From the NCBI RefSeq assembly GCF_025399795.1, contig NZ_JAODTZ010000076.1, positions 1 through 32,310 of the forward strand: a DNA stretch of 32,310 nt, given 5' to 3'. Position 1 is the first letter of the stretch. The number at the start of each line of letters is the position of its first letter. The position numbers and the translations under genes were made by a program. This document shows positions 1 through 6,871 of this stretch, one piece after another. The DNA is from Streptomyces rhizosphaerihabitans (GTDB lineage Bacteria > Actinomycetota > Actinomycetes > Streptomycetales > Streptomycetaceae). The notes under the pieces were generated by a model. The model was not told the DNA's origin. It saw nothing but the letters and a program-made list of their open reading frames with translations, and did not search any database.

Positions 1-435
1 GCCCATCGCGAGGCCGCCGAGGTAGACGTTCCGCTCGCCCGTCAGGTCGTTCATCAGAGCCGCGTTCACGCCGAGCAGCGAGGGCTGGCCGTCGGTGTAG
101 ATCTTGCCGTTCTCCACCGGGAGCAGGCCCGCGACCGCCTTGAGCAGAGTGGACTTGCCCGAGCCGTTGGTGCCGATGAGACCGATGGCCTCGCCGCGGT
201 AGGCGGTGAAGGACACGTCCTTGACGGCGTGCACCTTGCGTACGCCCGCGGCCTTCTCGGTCTGCTTGCGCCGCAGCATGCGGTTGAGCGCGGCGGTGGC
301 GCTGCCCCGCCCGGCGCCGGTGCCGTTGACCCGGTAGACGATGTCCACGTGGTCGGCGACGACGGTGGGCACGAGCGCGTCGGCGGTACCGGTCGCGCCC
401 TGGGGCCGCGCGTCCTGCGTGAGGGTGTCAGCCAT
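1..435 (-). CDS. ABC transporter ATPase, TagH/Wzt-type glycopolymer exporter (3' part outside window)
   Basis: Nucleotide-binding subunit of an ABC-2 exporter of wall polysaccharide or teichoic acid type; only the first 145 residues are in the window. Seen: an N-terminal extension of about 60 residues, then VHAVKDVSFTAYRGEAIGLI leading into a canonical Walker A (GTNGSGKST, residues 88-96) and the LTGERNVYLGGLAMG stretch typical of the TagH/RfbB/Wzt branch, which exports lipid-linked polymers. The ATG at 435 lies 1 nt past the TGA of the permease gene (439-437), so the two are translationally coupled; an in-frame GTG at 444 is an alternative start. Partner: the permease at 437-1357. Substrate is inferred only from the family and the TagF-like enzymes further along. 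The ABC signature and Walker B lie outside the window. Confidence 0.93.
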   Translation of the reverse strand, partial: MADTLTQDARPQGATGTADALVPTVVADHVDIVYRVNGTGAGRGSATAALNRMLRRKQTEKAAGVRKVHAVKDVSFTAYRGEAIGLIGTNGSGKSTLLKAVAGLLPVENGKIYTDGQPSLLGVNAALMNDLTGERNVYLGGLAMG

Positions 436-436
436 G

Positions 437-1357
437 TCAGCCACGTCCGTACGTCTCCTCGGCCTTCCAGAAGTAGATGAAGCCGCCGACTCCGGCGAGC
501 AGGGCCCAGCCGACCGCCAGCGCCCACACGTGGTGCGGCAGCTGGTTGGCGTGGAAGCTGTCGATCAGCGCGTAGCGCGTCAGGTCGATGTAGACGGCGG
601 CCGGGTTGCTCTCCAGGGCGACCATCGCCCAGTGCGGCGTGTGGCTGTGCTTGAGCGTCGAGGCGATGCTCCACATGACACCGGAGACGTACATCCAGGT
701 GCGCAGTACGAACGGCATGAGCTGCGCGATGTCCGGCGTCTTGGCGCCCATGCGTGCCATGACCATCGCCATGCCCACGTTGAAGACGAACTGCAGCGTC
801 AGGATGGGCACGATGAGCAGCCACGACGCGCTCACCGGTACGCCGAAGCACAGCAGGATGACGACCAGCGCGGCCATCGAGAACAGCAGCTGCTGGAGCT
901 GCTGGATGGCGTACGACACCGGCAGCGCGGCGCGCGGGAAGTGCAGGGCGCGGACCAGGCCGAGGCTGCCGGAGATCGCCCGGGTGCCCGCCATGATCGA
1001 GCTCTGGGTGAAGGTCCAGATGAAGACTCCGGTGACCAGGAACGGCACGAAGTCCGGCACGCCGTGCTTGGTGCCGAGCAGCACACCGAAGATGAAGTAG
1101 TAGACCGCCGCGTTCAGCAGCGGGTTCGCCACCTGCCAGACCTGGCCGAGCTTCGCCTGGCTGTACTGCGCGGTGAGCTTGGCGGTGGCGAAGGCGGTGA
1201 TGAAGTGGCGCCGTGCCCACAGCTGGCGGACGTACGCGGGCAGGCTCGGGCGTGCGCCGCTGACGGTGAGGCCGTACCGGGCGGCGATGGCCGCGGCGTC
1301 GTCGGCGGGGGAGGCCGGTGACGCTGCCGGGGGCGGTGTGTTGAGAACCTGGCTCAC
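437..1357 (-). CDS. ABC-2 type permease of a glycopolymer exporter (TagG/Wzm-like)
   Basis: Membrane subunit that would move an undecaprenyl-linked polymer out of the cell with the ATPase encoded just downstream. 306 residues, the usual size for TagG/RfbA permeases. Seen: an Ala/Pro-rich cytoplasmic N-terminus, the amphipathic entry segment AKLTAQYSQAKLGQVWQVAN, and about six hydrophobic segments (for example YYFIFGVLLG, LLFSMAALVVILLCFGV and VWALAVGWALLAGVGG). The reading frame stays open to 1651, but the GTG at 1357 gives the family N-terminus (MSQVLNT), and anything longer would run through the TetR promoter and operators. Transcription is probably controlled by the divergent TetR gene: a -35/-10 pair overlaps the two 29-bp repeats at 1438-1514. 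The stop codon almost touches the ATPase start, so the two form an operon. Confidence 0.92.
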   Translation of the reverse strand: MSQVLNTPPPAASPASPADDAAAIAARYGLTVSGARPSLPAYVRQLWARRHFITAFATAKLTAQYSQAKLGQVWQVANPLLNAAVYYFIFGVLLGTKHGVPDFVPFLVTGVFIWTFTQSSIMAGTRAISGSLGLVRALHFPRAALPVSYAIQQLQQLLFSMAALVVILLCFGVPVSASWLLIVPILTLQFVFNVGMAMVMARMGAKTPDIAQLMPFVLRTWMYVSGVMWSIASTLKHSHTPHWAMVALESNPAAVYIDLTRYALIDSFHANQLPHHVWALAVGWALLAGVGGFIYFWKAEETYGRG

Positions 1358-1437
1358 ATCCGTTGCTTTCGCTCGGGGGGTGGGGGCGCGCGGTCCGTCC
1401 CGAACGATTCCGACGGCGTTTCTTGCCGTTTTCTTGC

Positions 1438-1466
1438 GTCGGAACGGGACCGTATCGTCGTAACGC
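1438..1466. promoter_or_regulatory. 29-bp direct repeat, copy 1: candidate TetR operator
   Basis: Starts GTCGGAACG and ends TCGTCGTAACGC. It matches the copy at 1486-1514 in all but about four positions, with a 48-bp centre spacing. Inside is a half-symmetric core (GGAACG, 4 nt, CGTATC). It covers the predicted transcription start of the permease gene. Operator role is inferred from position between a TetR gene and its likely target. Confidence 0.6.
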
Positions 1467-1467
1467 G

Positions 1468-1497
1468 AGAGTAGGCCCAGTCGACGTCGGAACGCAA
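1468..1497 (-). promoter_or_regulatory. Candidate promoter of the exporter operon
   Basis: On the minus strand TTGCGT (1497-1492) is followed, after 18 nt, by TACTCT (1473-1468). The -35 lies within repeat copy 2 and the predicted start point within repeat copy 1, so a protein bound to either would block it. The 5' leader to the GTG at 1357 would be about 100 nt. Confidence 0.4.
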
Positions 1498-1514
1498 CCG
1501 TTTCGTCGTAACGC
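1486..1514. promoter_or_regulatory. 29-bp direct repeat, copy 2: candidate TetR operator
   Basis: Second copy of the repeat at 1438-1466. Its core GGAACG-CAAC-CGTTTC is closer to a true inverted repeat (AACG, 4 nt, CGTT) than copy 1. It lies between the -35 and -10 regions of the TetR gene and over the -35 of the exporter operon, where one bound repressor could silence both. Confidence 0.62.
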
Positions 1515-1516
1515 CC

Positions 1517-1522
1517 TATGCT
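1517..1522 (+). promoter_or_regulatory. -10 box of the TetR gene (leaderless transcript likely)
   Basis: TATGCT ends 7 nt before the ATG at 1530, and no Shine-Dalgarno sequence precedes that ATG. This is the usual layout of a Streptomyces leaderless gene. The box lies 3 nt from operator repeat copy 2, which suggests autoregulation. Confidence 0.45.
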
Positions 1523-1529
1523 GGTCTGT

Positions 1530-2186
1530 ATGACGACGAACGCCGATACAGCCGCGAGTGCCGCCACGCCCGCGCCTGCCGCCGGGAAGGCCCCGCGTCG
1601 CCGGGCTCCCGCCGGTGCGGCCGTTCTCCGCGAGGACATCACCGAGGCCATCCGCGCCGCCGTCTTCGAGGAACTCGCGTCGGTCGGCTACGCCCGGATG
1701 TCGATCGAGGGCATCGCCCGCCGTGCGGGCGTCGGCAAGACCGCGGTGTACCGGCGCTGGCGCTCCAAGCTCCATCTCGTGCTCGACCTGGTCTCGGCGG
1801 TCGCGGTCCAGGGGCTTCCCGCTCCGGACACCGGCTCCCTCGAGGGCGACCTGCGGCTGCTGTACGAGGTCACCTCGCGCGCCCTGCGGCACCCGGTCGC
1901 CGGCCAGATCATCCCCGACCTCCAGGCCGAGGCGGCCCGCAATCCCGAGATCGCGGACGCCATGCAGCAGGCGCTGCGGCAGGGCCAGCAGTCGGTGTCG
2001 AACGGGATCGTCGCGTCGGCCGTCGCGCGGGGCGAGATCCGCGAGGGGGTCGACGTCGAACTCGCGCTGGACCTGATGTCCGGCCCGCTCTACTGGCGCG
2101 CGGTGGTGGTCCGCGGCCCCAAGGTCCCGAAGGGCTACCTGGCCAGCCTGGCCCGCGCGACAGCGGCGGCGCTGAAGGCGCTGTGA
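1530..2186 (+). CDS. TetR/AcrR family transcriptional regulator
   Basis: DNA-binding repressor of 218 residues, probably controlling the divergent exporter operon and itself. Seen: a basic, disordered N-terminus of about 30 residues, then a TetR N-terminal domain (ITEAIRAAVFEELASVGYAR) with the helix-turn-helix MSIEGIARRAGVGKTAVYRRW at about residues 57-77. The C-terminal all-helical ligand domain includes GQIIPDLQAEAARNPEIADA and resembles TetR_C_11-type regulators. I prefer the ATG at 1530 to the in-frame ATG at 1518, because the latter overlaps the -10 box and adds only MLVC. The ligand cannot be read from sequence; a polymer precursor or envelope-active compound would fit the neighbour it appears to control. 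Confidence 0.93.
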   Translation: MTTNADTAASAATPAPAAGKAPRRRAPAGAAVLREDITEAIRAAVFEELASVGYARMSIEGIARRAGVGKTAVYRRWRSKLHLVLDLVSAVAVQGLPAPDTGSLEGDLRLLYEVTSRALRHPVAGQIIPDLQAEAARNPEIADAMQQALRQGQQSVSNGIVASAVARGEIREGVDVELALDLMSGPLYWRAVVVRGPKVPKGYLASLARATAAALKAL

Positions 2187-2235
2187 GCTGAGCGGGGGGA
2201 CGGTCCTCCGGCCTGCCGACGGTGCCTTGCTCAGC
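2187..2235. terminator. Possible bidirectional terminator: inverted repeat with long loop
   Basis: GCTGAGC (2187-2193) pairs exactly with GCTCAGC (2229-2235) across a 35-nt GC-rich loop that can itself fold weakly. It begins directly after the TetR stop codon, between two convergent genes. There is no T-tract, so the terminator role is uncertain. Confidence 0.3.
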
Positions 2236-2320
2236 CCCTTCGCCCTTCGCCCTTCGCCCTTCGCCCCTCGCTCCTTCGCTCCCTCGCTCCTCGCTCCCTC
2301 ACTCCCTCGCTCCTTCGGTT
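2236..2320. repeat. Pyrimidine-rich heptad tandem repeat (TTCGCCC / TCGCTCC)
   Basis: About twelve degenerate 7-nt units: first TTCGCCC repeated four times, then TCGCTCC, TCGCTCCC and TCACTCCC variants. It fills the gap between the convergent TetR and methyltransferase genes, and the plus strand is almost pure pyrimidine plus G. It ends 3 nt from the methyltransferase stop codon. No coding role is seen. Confidence 0.85.
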
Positions 2321-2322
2321 CT

Positions 2323-2991
2323 TCAGTTCTTCACGGCCAGGAGGCCGAACAGGTCGGGGACTCCGCCCGGACCCGCCTCTGCGGTGCGCACCAGTCGGAG
2401 GCCGGCCGCGGTGGCGGCGTTGAGGAGGTCCGCGAGCGGCAGGTGCCAGGCGCCGACACGGGCCCGGACGCCGGCCGGGTTCCACGCGGCGAAGCTGCGG
2501 GAGCGGTCGGCGTACCGTTCGTCGACGACGATCCTCGGACGCCCGCTCCAGTCGGCGAACGCGCCGATGAAGCACGGGTGCACCCCGAGGTGCACGAATC
2601 GTCCGCCGGGCCGCAGTACACGGGCCGCTTCCCGCAGGACGGCGGCGTAGTCGGGCAGGTCGGTGTGGGCGAGCACGCACACGGCGGCGGGCAGCGAGCC
2701 GTCGGCGAACGGCAGCGCGGTCGCGTCGGCCAGCGCCACGGGCAACCTCCCCACCGCGTGCCGCAGTTGGCCCCCGGACAGATCCACGCCCACGGGTGTC
2801 CAGCCCTGTCCGGCCAGGGCCGGAGCGTGCGCCCCCGTGCCGCAGCAGATGTCCAGGCAGGTCCCCGTGCCGGGGCCCAGCAGTTCCCCGACGGTGGCGT
2901 GCACCCGCTCGATGTACTTCCCGGCCGTGCCCGCCGACATGAACTCGTTGTACCAGTCGGCGTGTGCGTCGTACGTCGCCCTGGATTCCAT
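2323..2991 (-). CDS. Class I SAM-dependent methyltransferase
   Basis: Soluble methyltransferase of 222 residues with a single Rossmann domain. Seen: motif I CLDICCGTGAH (residues 45-55), an acidic residue after the second strand (GVDLS, Asp70), then DATALPFADGSLPAAVCVLA (motif II/III region) and VLRPGGRFVHLGVHP (motif post-III). The family is the broad Methyltransf_11/25 group, so the substrate cannot be inferred; a small-molecule or quinone-type acceptor is usual. It is transcribed on its own. A TACCCT box ends 7 nt before the ATG and no Shine-Dalgarno is present, so the transcript is probably leaderless. It is not obviously tied to the polymer genes. Confidence 0.9.
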   Translation of the reverse strand: MESRATYDAHADWYNEFMSAGTAGKYIERVHATVGELLGPGTGTCLDICCGTGAHAPALAGQGWTPVGVDLSGGQLRHAVGRLPVALADATALPFADGSLPAAVCVLAHTDLPDYAAVLREAARVLRPGGRFVHLGVHPCFIGAFADWSGRPRIVVDERYADRSRSFAAWNPAGVRARVGAWHLPLADLLNAATAAGLRLVRTAEAGPGGVPDLFGLLAVKN

Positions 2992-2998
2992 GGCATCG

Positions 2999-3004
2999 AG
3001 GGTA
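2999..3004 (-). promoter_or_regulatory. -10 box TACCCT of the methyltransferase gene
   Basis: TACCCT on the minus strand lies 7 nt upstream of the ATG at 2991, with no ribosome-binding site between, the pattern of leaderless actinobacterial mRNAs. The same hexamer stands 6 nt before the next gene upstream (3989-3994). No good -35 is visible. Confidence 0.4.
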
Positions 3005-3037
3005 GGGACACCGCTCCGGGCGATGGGCGCCGTTCGC

Positions 3038-3982
3038 TCAGGGCATGCGCTCCCCAGTGGGCCGTTTCCCCGTCAACCTGCGTGCGAGGTCGGTGAGTTC
3101 GGCCGCCCGCAGCACCCGCCCGCCCCAGCCCGGCAGGGGTACGTGCAGTGCCTCGGTCCACCGCTCGGGCAAGGCGCCCTCTCCGTGCACCGCTCCCGCG
3201 AGTGCGCCCGTCACCGCCGCGACGGTGTCCGTGTCGCCGCCGAGGTCGATCGCCGCGCGTACGGCGTCCTCGAAGGAGCCCGTGGTCCGCAGCGCCCATA
3301 CGGCCGAGCCGAGACAGGGCCACACGGCGCCGTTGAACTCCGTTGCCCTGTCGGGATGCCAGCCGGCGTCGAGGACCGTGGCGTAGCGGGCCCGGTGGTC
3401 CGGGTGGACGGCGTCGAGGGTGTCCGGGAGGGCGGTGAGGGGGTCGTGCCCGAGCAGGGCGACGCGGATCAGTTCGTGGAGGATCGCCGTGCCCTCCCAG
3501 GCGGCGCGGTCGCCGTGGGTGAGCGCGGCGATGCGGCGGGCGGCGGACATCGTGGCGTCTCTGCCGTACGGGGCGAAGAACACGGCGGACGTCGACGCCC
3601 GCATCAACGAGCCGTTCCCGGCGGCGCGTTGGTTCACCTGGAAATGCAGGGCGGCCGCCGAATCCCAGGGATCGCCGCTCGTCAGGACCGCTTCGGTCTG
3701 CAGGCCGATGTCCTTGGGGTCGGCCGCCGCCCACCGCCGGAACCGGTCGAACAGGTCCGGGAGTTCGAGGCGGCCGTGCCGGATCAGCGACTCGCCGACC
3801 AGGACGGCCATCTGTGTGTCGTCTGTCGCCTCACCTGGGTCCCAGCCGCCGCCCCCGCACATCTCCCCGCCCTGCCCGGGTACCGGGAAGCGTCGGGTGA
3901 ACGCGCCTTCCGGGCCGAACTCGAAGGGCGCGCCCAGCGCGTCGCCCACAGCGGAGCCGAGGATGGTGCCGGTGGCGGTCAT
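3038..3982 (-). CDS. ADP-ribosylglycohydrolase family protein (DraG/ARH-like)
   Basis: Predicted hydrolase of ADP-ribose linkages or related N- or O-glycosidic bonds, 314 residues, the usual family size. Seen: the N-terminal GSAVGDALGAPFEFG signature, the first metal-binding motif EATDDTQMAV (Asp54, Asp55 and Thr56 region), and the C-terminal metal motif GGDTDTVAAVTGALAGAVHG. The dinuclear Mg site therefore looks complete. The protein is soluble with no signal peptide. It stands alone in front of the methyltransferase, 46 nt away. The 5' region is unusual: a 28-bp sequence carrying its -10 box is present twice in tandem (3983-4038). Substrate is unknown; crystallin J1-like and DraG-like members share these motifs. 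Confidence 0.92.
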   Translation of the reverse strand: MTATGTILGSAVGDALGAPFEFGPEGAFTRRFPVPGQGGEMCGGGGWDPGEATDDTQMAVLVGESLIRHGRLELPDLFDRFRRWAAADPKDIGLQTEAVLTSGDPWDSAAALHFQVNQRAAGNGSLMRASTSAVFFAPYGRDATMSAARRIAALTHGDRAAWEGTAILHELIRVALLGHDPLTALPDTLDAVHPDHRARYATVLDAGWHPDRATEFNGAVWPCLGSAVWALRTTGSFEDAVRAAIDLGGDTDTVAAVTGALAGAVHGEGALPERWTEALHVPLPGWGGRVLRAAELTDLARRLTGKRPTGERMP

Positions 3983-4038
3983 GGGGCGAGGGTAGGGCGG
4001 CGAACGGGAAGGGGCGAGGGTAGGGCGGCGAACGGGAG
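3983..4038. repeat. Perfect-spaced 28-bp tandem duplication upstream of the ADP-ribosylglycohydrolase gene
   Basis: Copies at 3983-4010 and 4011-4038 differ only at the last base. Each starts GGGGCGAGGGTAGGGCGG. The copy next to the gene begins at the base before the start codon, so the duplication is of the promoter and start region. Confidence 0.9.
3989..3994 (-). promoter_or_regulatory. -10 box TACCCT of the ADP-ribosylglycohydrolase gene (duplicated at 4017-4022)
   Basis: TACCCT lies 6 nt before the ATG at 3982 with no Shine-Dalgarno sequence, so a leaderless transcript is likely. The tandem duplication places an identical second box 28 nt further upstream. Confidence 0.42.
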
Positions 4039-4116
4039 GGGTGCGGGCAAGAGGGTGGCTGGGAAAGGCAGTTCAGCGGTGGTCCGGTTCAGCGGGGGGA
4101 GGGGGTCCGGTCCGTG

Positions 4117-5097
4117 CTAGGTCCGGCTTGCGCCCGGGTGGTGGCGGAGCCAGCCGGACCAGGCCGAGGTGATCATGTCCTCGACGTCGTAACGGGCCTT
4201 CCAGCCCAGTTCGACGCAGATGCGCTCGGCGGAGGCGACGACGCGGGCCGGGTCGCCGGGGCGTCGCGGGGTGGTGACAGGGGGCCGGTCGTAGCCGGTG
4301 AGGGCGTTGATGCGGTCGATCATCTCGCGGACCGAGACGCCCTCGCCGCGGCCGATGTTGAGGGTCAGATCGGTGCCGGGGGAGGACTGGAGGGCGCGGG
4401 CCGCGGCCACATGCGCCTCGGCCAGGTCGACCACGTGGATGTAGTCGCGGACGCAGGTGCCGTCGGGCGTCGGGTAGTCGTCGCCGAAGATGCGCGGCGG
4501 AGCGTTCTCCGTCAGCTTCTCGAAGACCATGGGGACGAGGTTGAAGATGCCCACGTCGGCCAGTTCGGGGGTCGCCGCGCCTGCCACGTTGAAGTAGCGC
4601 AGGGAGGCCGTGGACAGACCTGTGGCGCGGCCGGTCGCGCGCACCAGCCACTCGCCCGCCAGCTTCGTCTCGCCGTACGGGCTCATCGGCACGCACGGTG
4701 TCTCCTCCGTCACCAGTTCCACGTCCGGCATTCCGTACACCGCGGCCGAGGACGAGAAGACGAAGGCGGACACGGAGGCCGCGGTCACGGCCTCCAGCAG
4801 CACGCGCAGGCCCTCGACGTTCTCCCGGTAGTAGTGCAGGGGCAGTTCCACGGACTCGCCGACCTGCTTCTTCGCCGCCAGGTGGACGACACCGGTGACG
4901 GAGTGCTCAGCGAGCGTCCGGGCCAGCAGCTCGCCGTCCAGGGTCGAGCCGACCACCGTCGCCACGTCCGACGGCACCCGCTCCGCGATTCCCGTGGACA
5001 GGTCGTCGTACACCACGGCCTGTTCGCCCGCCTCGCGCAGCGCGCGGACGACGTGCGCTCCGATGTAGCCGGCGCCGCCGGTGATCAGCCAGGTCAT
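4117..5097 (-). CDS. galE: UDP-glucose 4-epimerase
   Basis: Interconverts UDP-glucose and UDP-galactose with bound NAD+, supplying galactose donors for surface polymers or feeding galactose into glycolysis. 326 residues, the family length. Seen: the N-terminal Rossmann motif GGAGYIG (residues 7-13), the VHLAAKKQVGESVELP segment, the catalytic Ser region FSSSAAVYG (115-117), YGETK with catalytic Tyr141 and Lys145, and RYFNVAGA. A GAGGGG ribosome-binding site precedes the ATG. It is the last gene of a minus-strand run that includes a GT2 and a GT87-like glycosyltransferase, so a role in making a galactose-containing glycopolymer is reasonable inference. It is not in a Leloir operon here: no galT or galK is nearby. 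Confidence 0.95.
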   Translation of the reverse strand: MTWLITGGAGYIGAHVVRALREAGEQAVVYDDLSTGIAERVPSDVATVVGSTLDGELLARTLAEHSVTGVVHLAAKKQVGESVELPLHYYRENVEGLRVLLEAVTAASVSAFVFSSSAAVYGMPDVELVTEETPCVPMSPYGETKLAGEWLVRATGRATGLSTASLRYFNVAGAATPELADVGIFNLVPMVFEKLTENAPPRIFGDDYPTPDGTCVRDYIHVVDLAEAHVAAARALQSSPGTDLTLNIGRGEGVSVREMIDRINALTGYDRPPVTTPRRPGDPARVVASAERICVELGWKARYDVEDMITSAWSGWLRHHPGASRT

Positions 5098-5231
5098 GTG
5101 CGGCCGTTCCCCTCGTCAATGAGCTCGTGGTGCTGTCGCGTGTGTGGTCCGGTGTGGTGCCGTGCGGCCGGGCAGGGGCGGGGCGCGCGTGCGGTGTCCG
5201 CGTTCGCGCGTCGCGTCTCCGCGTCCGCGTA

Positions 5232-6827
5232 TCAGTGAAGCAGGCGACGGAGCCTTCGGGACAGCACTTCGGTCATTCCTCGCCAACCGGACGCCGTCCG
5301 CAGACCCAGTGCCCCCGCGTGCGTCCGGTACGGCTGTACGAGGAGAACACCGTGGTGAACGTCCGGAACAGCGCGGCGGCTCAGCAGACCGGGGCCGCCG
5401 CGCGCGTGCGCCGACACCTCCCGGCTCGTGCCGTCGTGAAAGAGCACGACCAGGCGCAGATCCCAGGTGCCCGCGCCCAGCGCCGACAGCTCCACCGGTA
5501 TCTCCGCCGACCAGGTGTCGCCGTAACGGTCGGCCACCAGGGACGCTGTGCCGCTCAGGCCCACCCGTCCCTCCTCCCGGTGGACGAACTCCACGTCCAC
5601 CGCGGCGGGACCGGCCTCCGCCATCCGCCCGTACAGCTCGTGCAGGCGCAGCCGCAGCCGGGTGCCCCACGCGCGGGGCCGCAGTTCCGCGTCGACGGCG
5701 GCGGGCAGGAGGTGGGCCGGCCGGTCGAGGAAGTGGTCCAGGGTGACCTGGGGGAGGTCGGAGGACCAGACGGGGGTGCCGTCGGAGGCGCGGGCGTAGG
5801 GCGGGAGCAACCGTGCCGGGCGGGCCGCCAGTTCCTTGAGGCGGGGCAGGTCGCGCGGGGTGGGGGCGGAGAGGAGCACTCGGGCGACGAGGCGGCCGGG
5901 GGCGGCCGGGTCGACGGTGAAGTCGGCCGCGTCGAACCTCGACAGATAGGCGCGCGTGAGGTCCCACCAGGCAGTCCGGTACTCGGGAGTGCGCAGTTCC
6001 AGCTCGCGCGTGTACATCCGCAGCTCGTGGTCGAGGAACTTGGCGTGCACGGCCCACGCGAGCTGCTTCTCCCCGGCGCCCAGGAGGGTCTCGTACGCCG
6101 CCTGGTTCGCCTCTGTCCGTGCCCGCCAGTTGCTGATGCCGGCGCGGTCGAGCGAGATGGACAGGTGGTCGGCGGTGCGCCGGACGTGCCAGATGTACAC
6201 CGTGTCGGGGATCAGCGCGATGCGTGGCGCGGCGGCCAGCACCCGCGCGGTGAACACGAAGTCCTCGTAGGGGTAGCGGCCCTCGGGGAAGCGGATGCCG
6301 TGCTCGCGCAGGAAGTCGGTGCGGTACAGCTTGTTGACGCAGAGGGTGTCGTGGGCGAGCCGGAGGCGGCGCGCGGGGTGGGATATCAGGGCGGGCCGCG
6401 CGTAGAGCTCGCGTTCCCAGGGGACCTCGCGGCCCGAGGGGAGTTCGCGGCGCACGCACAGTCCGGCCGCGACCTGGACCTCGTGTTCCCCGGCGGCGCC
6501 GAGCAGCGCGTCCACCGCGCCGCGCGGCAGGACGTCGTCGCTGTCCAGGAACATCACGTACGGGGCCGTGGCCGCGTCGATGCCGTCGTTGCGCGGGCTG
6601 CCGCAGCCTCCGCTGTTGGCCGGGCGGTGGATCACCGTCAGGCGCGGCTCCGCGTCGGCGAGGGCGTCGAGGAGCGCCGCGCTGCCGTCCGTCGAGCGGT
6701 CGTCCACCGCGATCACCTCGCGGACGGCCGGGCCCTGGGCGAGCGCCGAGCGCACGGCGTCCGCGACATGAGCGGCGTCGTCGTACCCGATGACGACGAC
6801 GCTGACCTTCGCATGGTGAGGGTTCAT
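5232..6827 (-). CDS. Family 2 glycosyltransferase with C-terminal beta-rich domain
   Basis: Cytoplasmic GT-A glycosyltransferase, 531 residues, likely adding a sugar to a lipid-linked polymer. Seen: VSVVVIGYDDAAHVADAV, the nucleotide-binding VDDRSTDG (41-48), the metal-binding LDSDD (94-98), NKLYR (165-169) and the catalytic YEDF (187-190), all intact. The second half (about 330-500) has no helices typical of the first; its alternating strands (VDVEFVHREEGRVGLSGTAS) suggest a beta-sandwich of unknown role. Its GT-A half resembles those of the TagF fusions at 13936-20737. The ATG at 6827 fits the domain start, although the frame is open for 450 further codons upstream across the neighbouring gene. 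The preceding gene ends 44 nt away, so the two are probably co-transcribed. The donor sugar is not readable. Confidence 0.9.
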   Translation of the reverse strand: MNPHHAKVSVVVIGYDDAAHVADAVRSALAQGPAVREVIAVDDRSTDGSAALLDALADAEPRLTVIHRPANSGGCGSPRNDGIDAATAPYVMFLDSDDVLPRGAVDALLGAAGEHEVQVAAGLCVRRELPSGREVPWERELYARPALISHPARRLRLAHDTLCVNKLYRTDFLREHGIRFPEGRYPYEDFVFTARVLAAAPRIALIPDTVYIWHVRRTADHLSISLDRAGISNWRARTEANQAAYETLLGAGEKQLAWAVHAKFLDHELRMYTRELELRTPEYRTAWWDLTRAYLSRFDAADFTVDPAAPGRLVARVLLSAPTPRDLPRLKELAARPARLLPPYARASDGTPVWSSDLPQVTLDHFLDRPAHLLPAAVDAELRPRAWGTRLRLRLHELYGRMAEAGPAAVDVEFVHREEGRVGLSGTASLVADRYGDTWSAEIPVELSALGAGTWDLRLVVLFHDGTSREVSAHARGGPGLLSRRAVPDVHHGVLLVQPYRTHAGALGLRTASGWRGMTEVLSRRLRRLLH

Positions 6828-6871
6828 GTGATCCACGGGCCGGAATCGTAAGGATTGCGGGTAATTCTCCG

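Noticed and set aside
1358..1651. Upstream extension of the exporter permease to 404 residues
   Set aside because: The added sequence would overlap the TetR start, both promoters and the operator repeats, and translates the repeats themselves (RYDETVAFRRR, RYDDTVPFRRK).
4190..4192. TTA trinucleotide within galE (and similar ones at 12939-12941, 17250-17252 and 19872-19874)
   Set aside because: All are out of frame, spanning the ends of Arg/His/Gly and Tyr codons, so they are not bldA codons.
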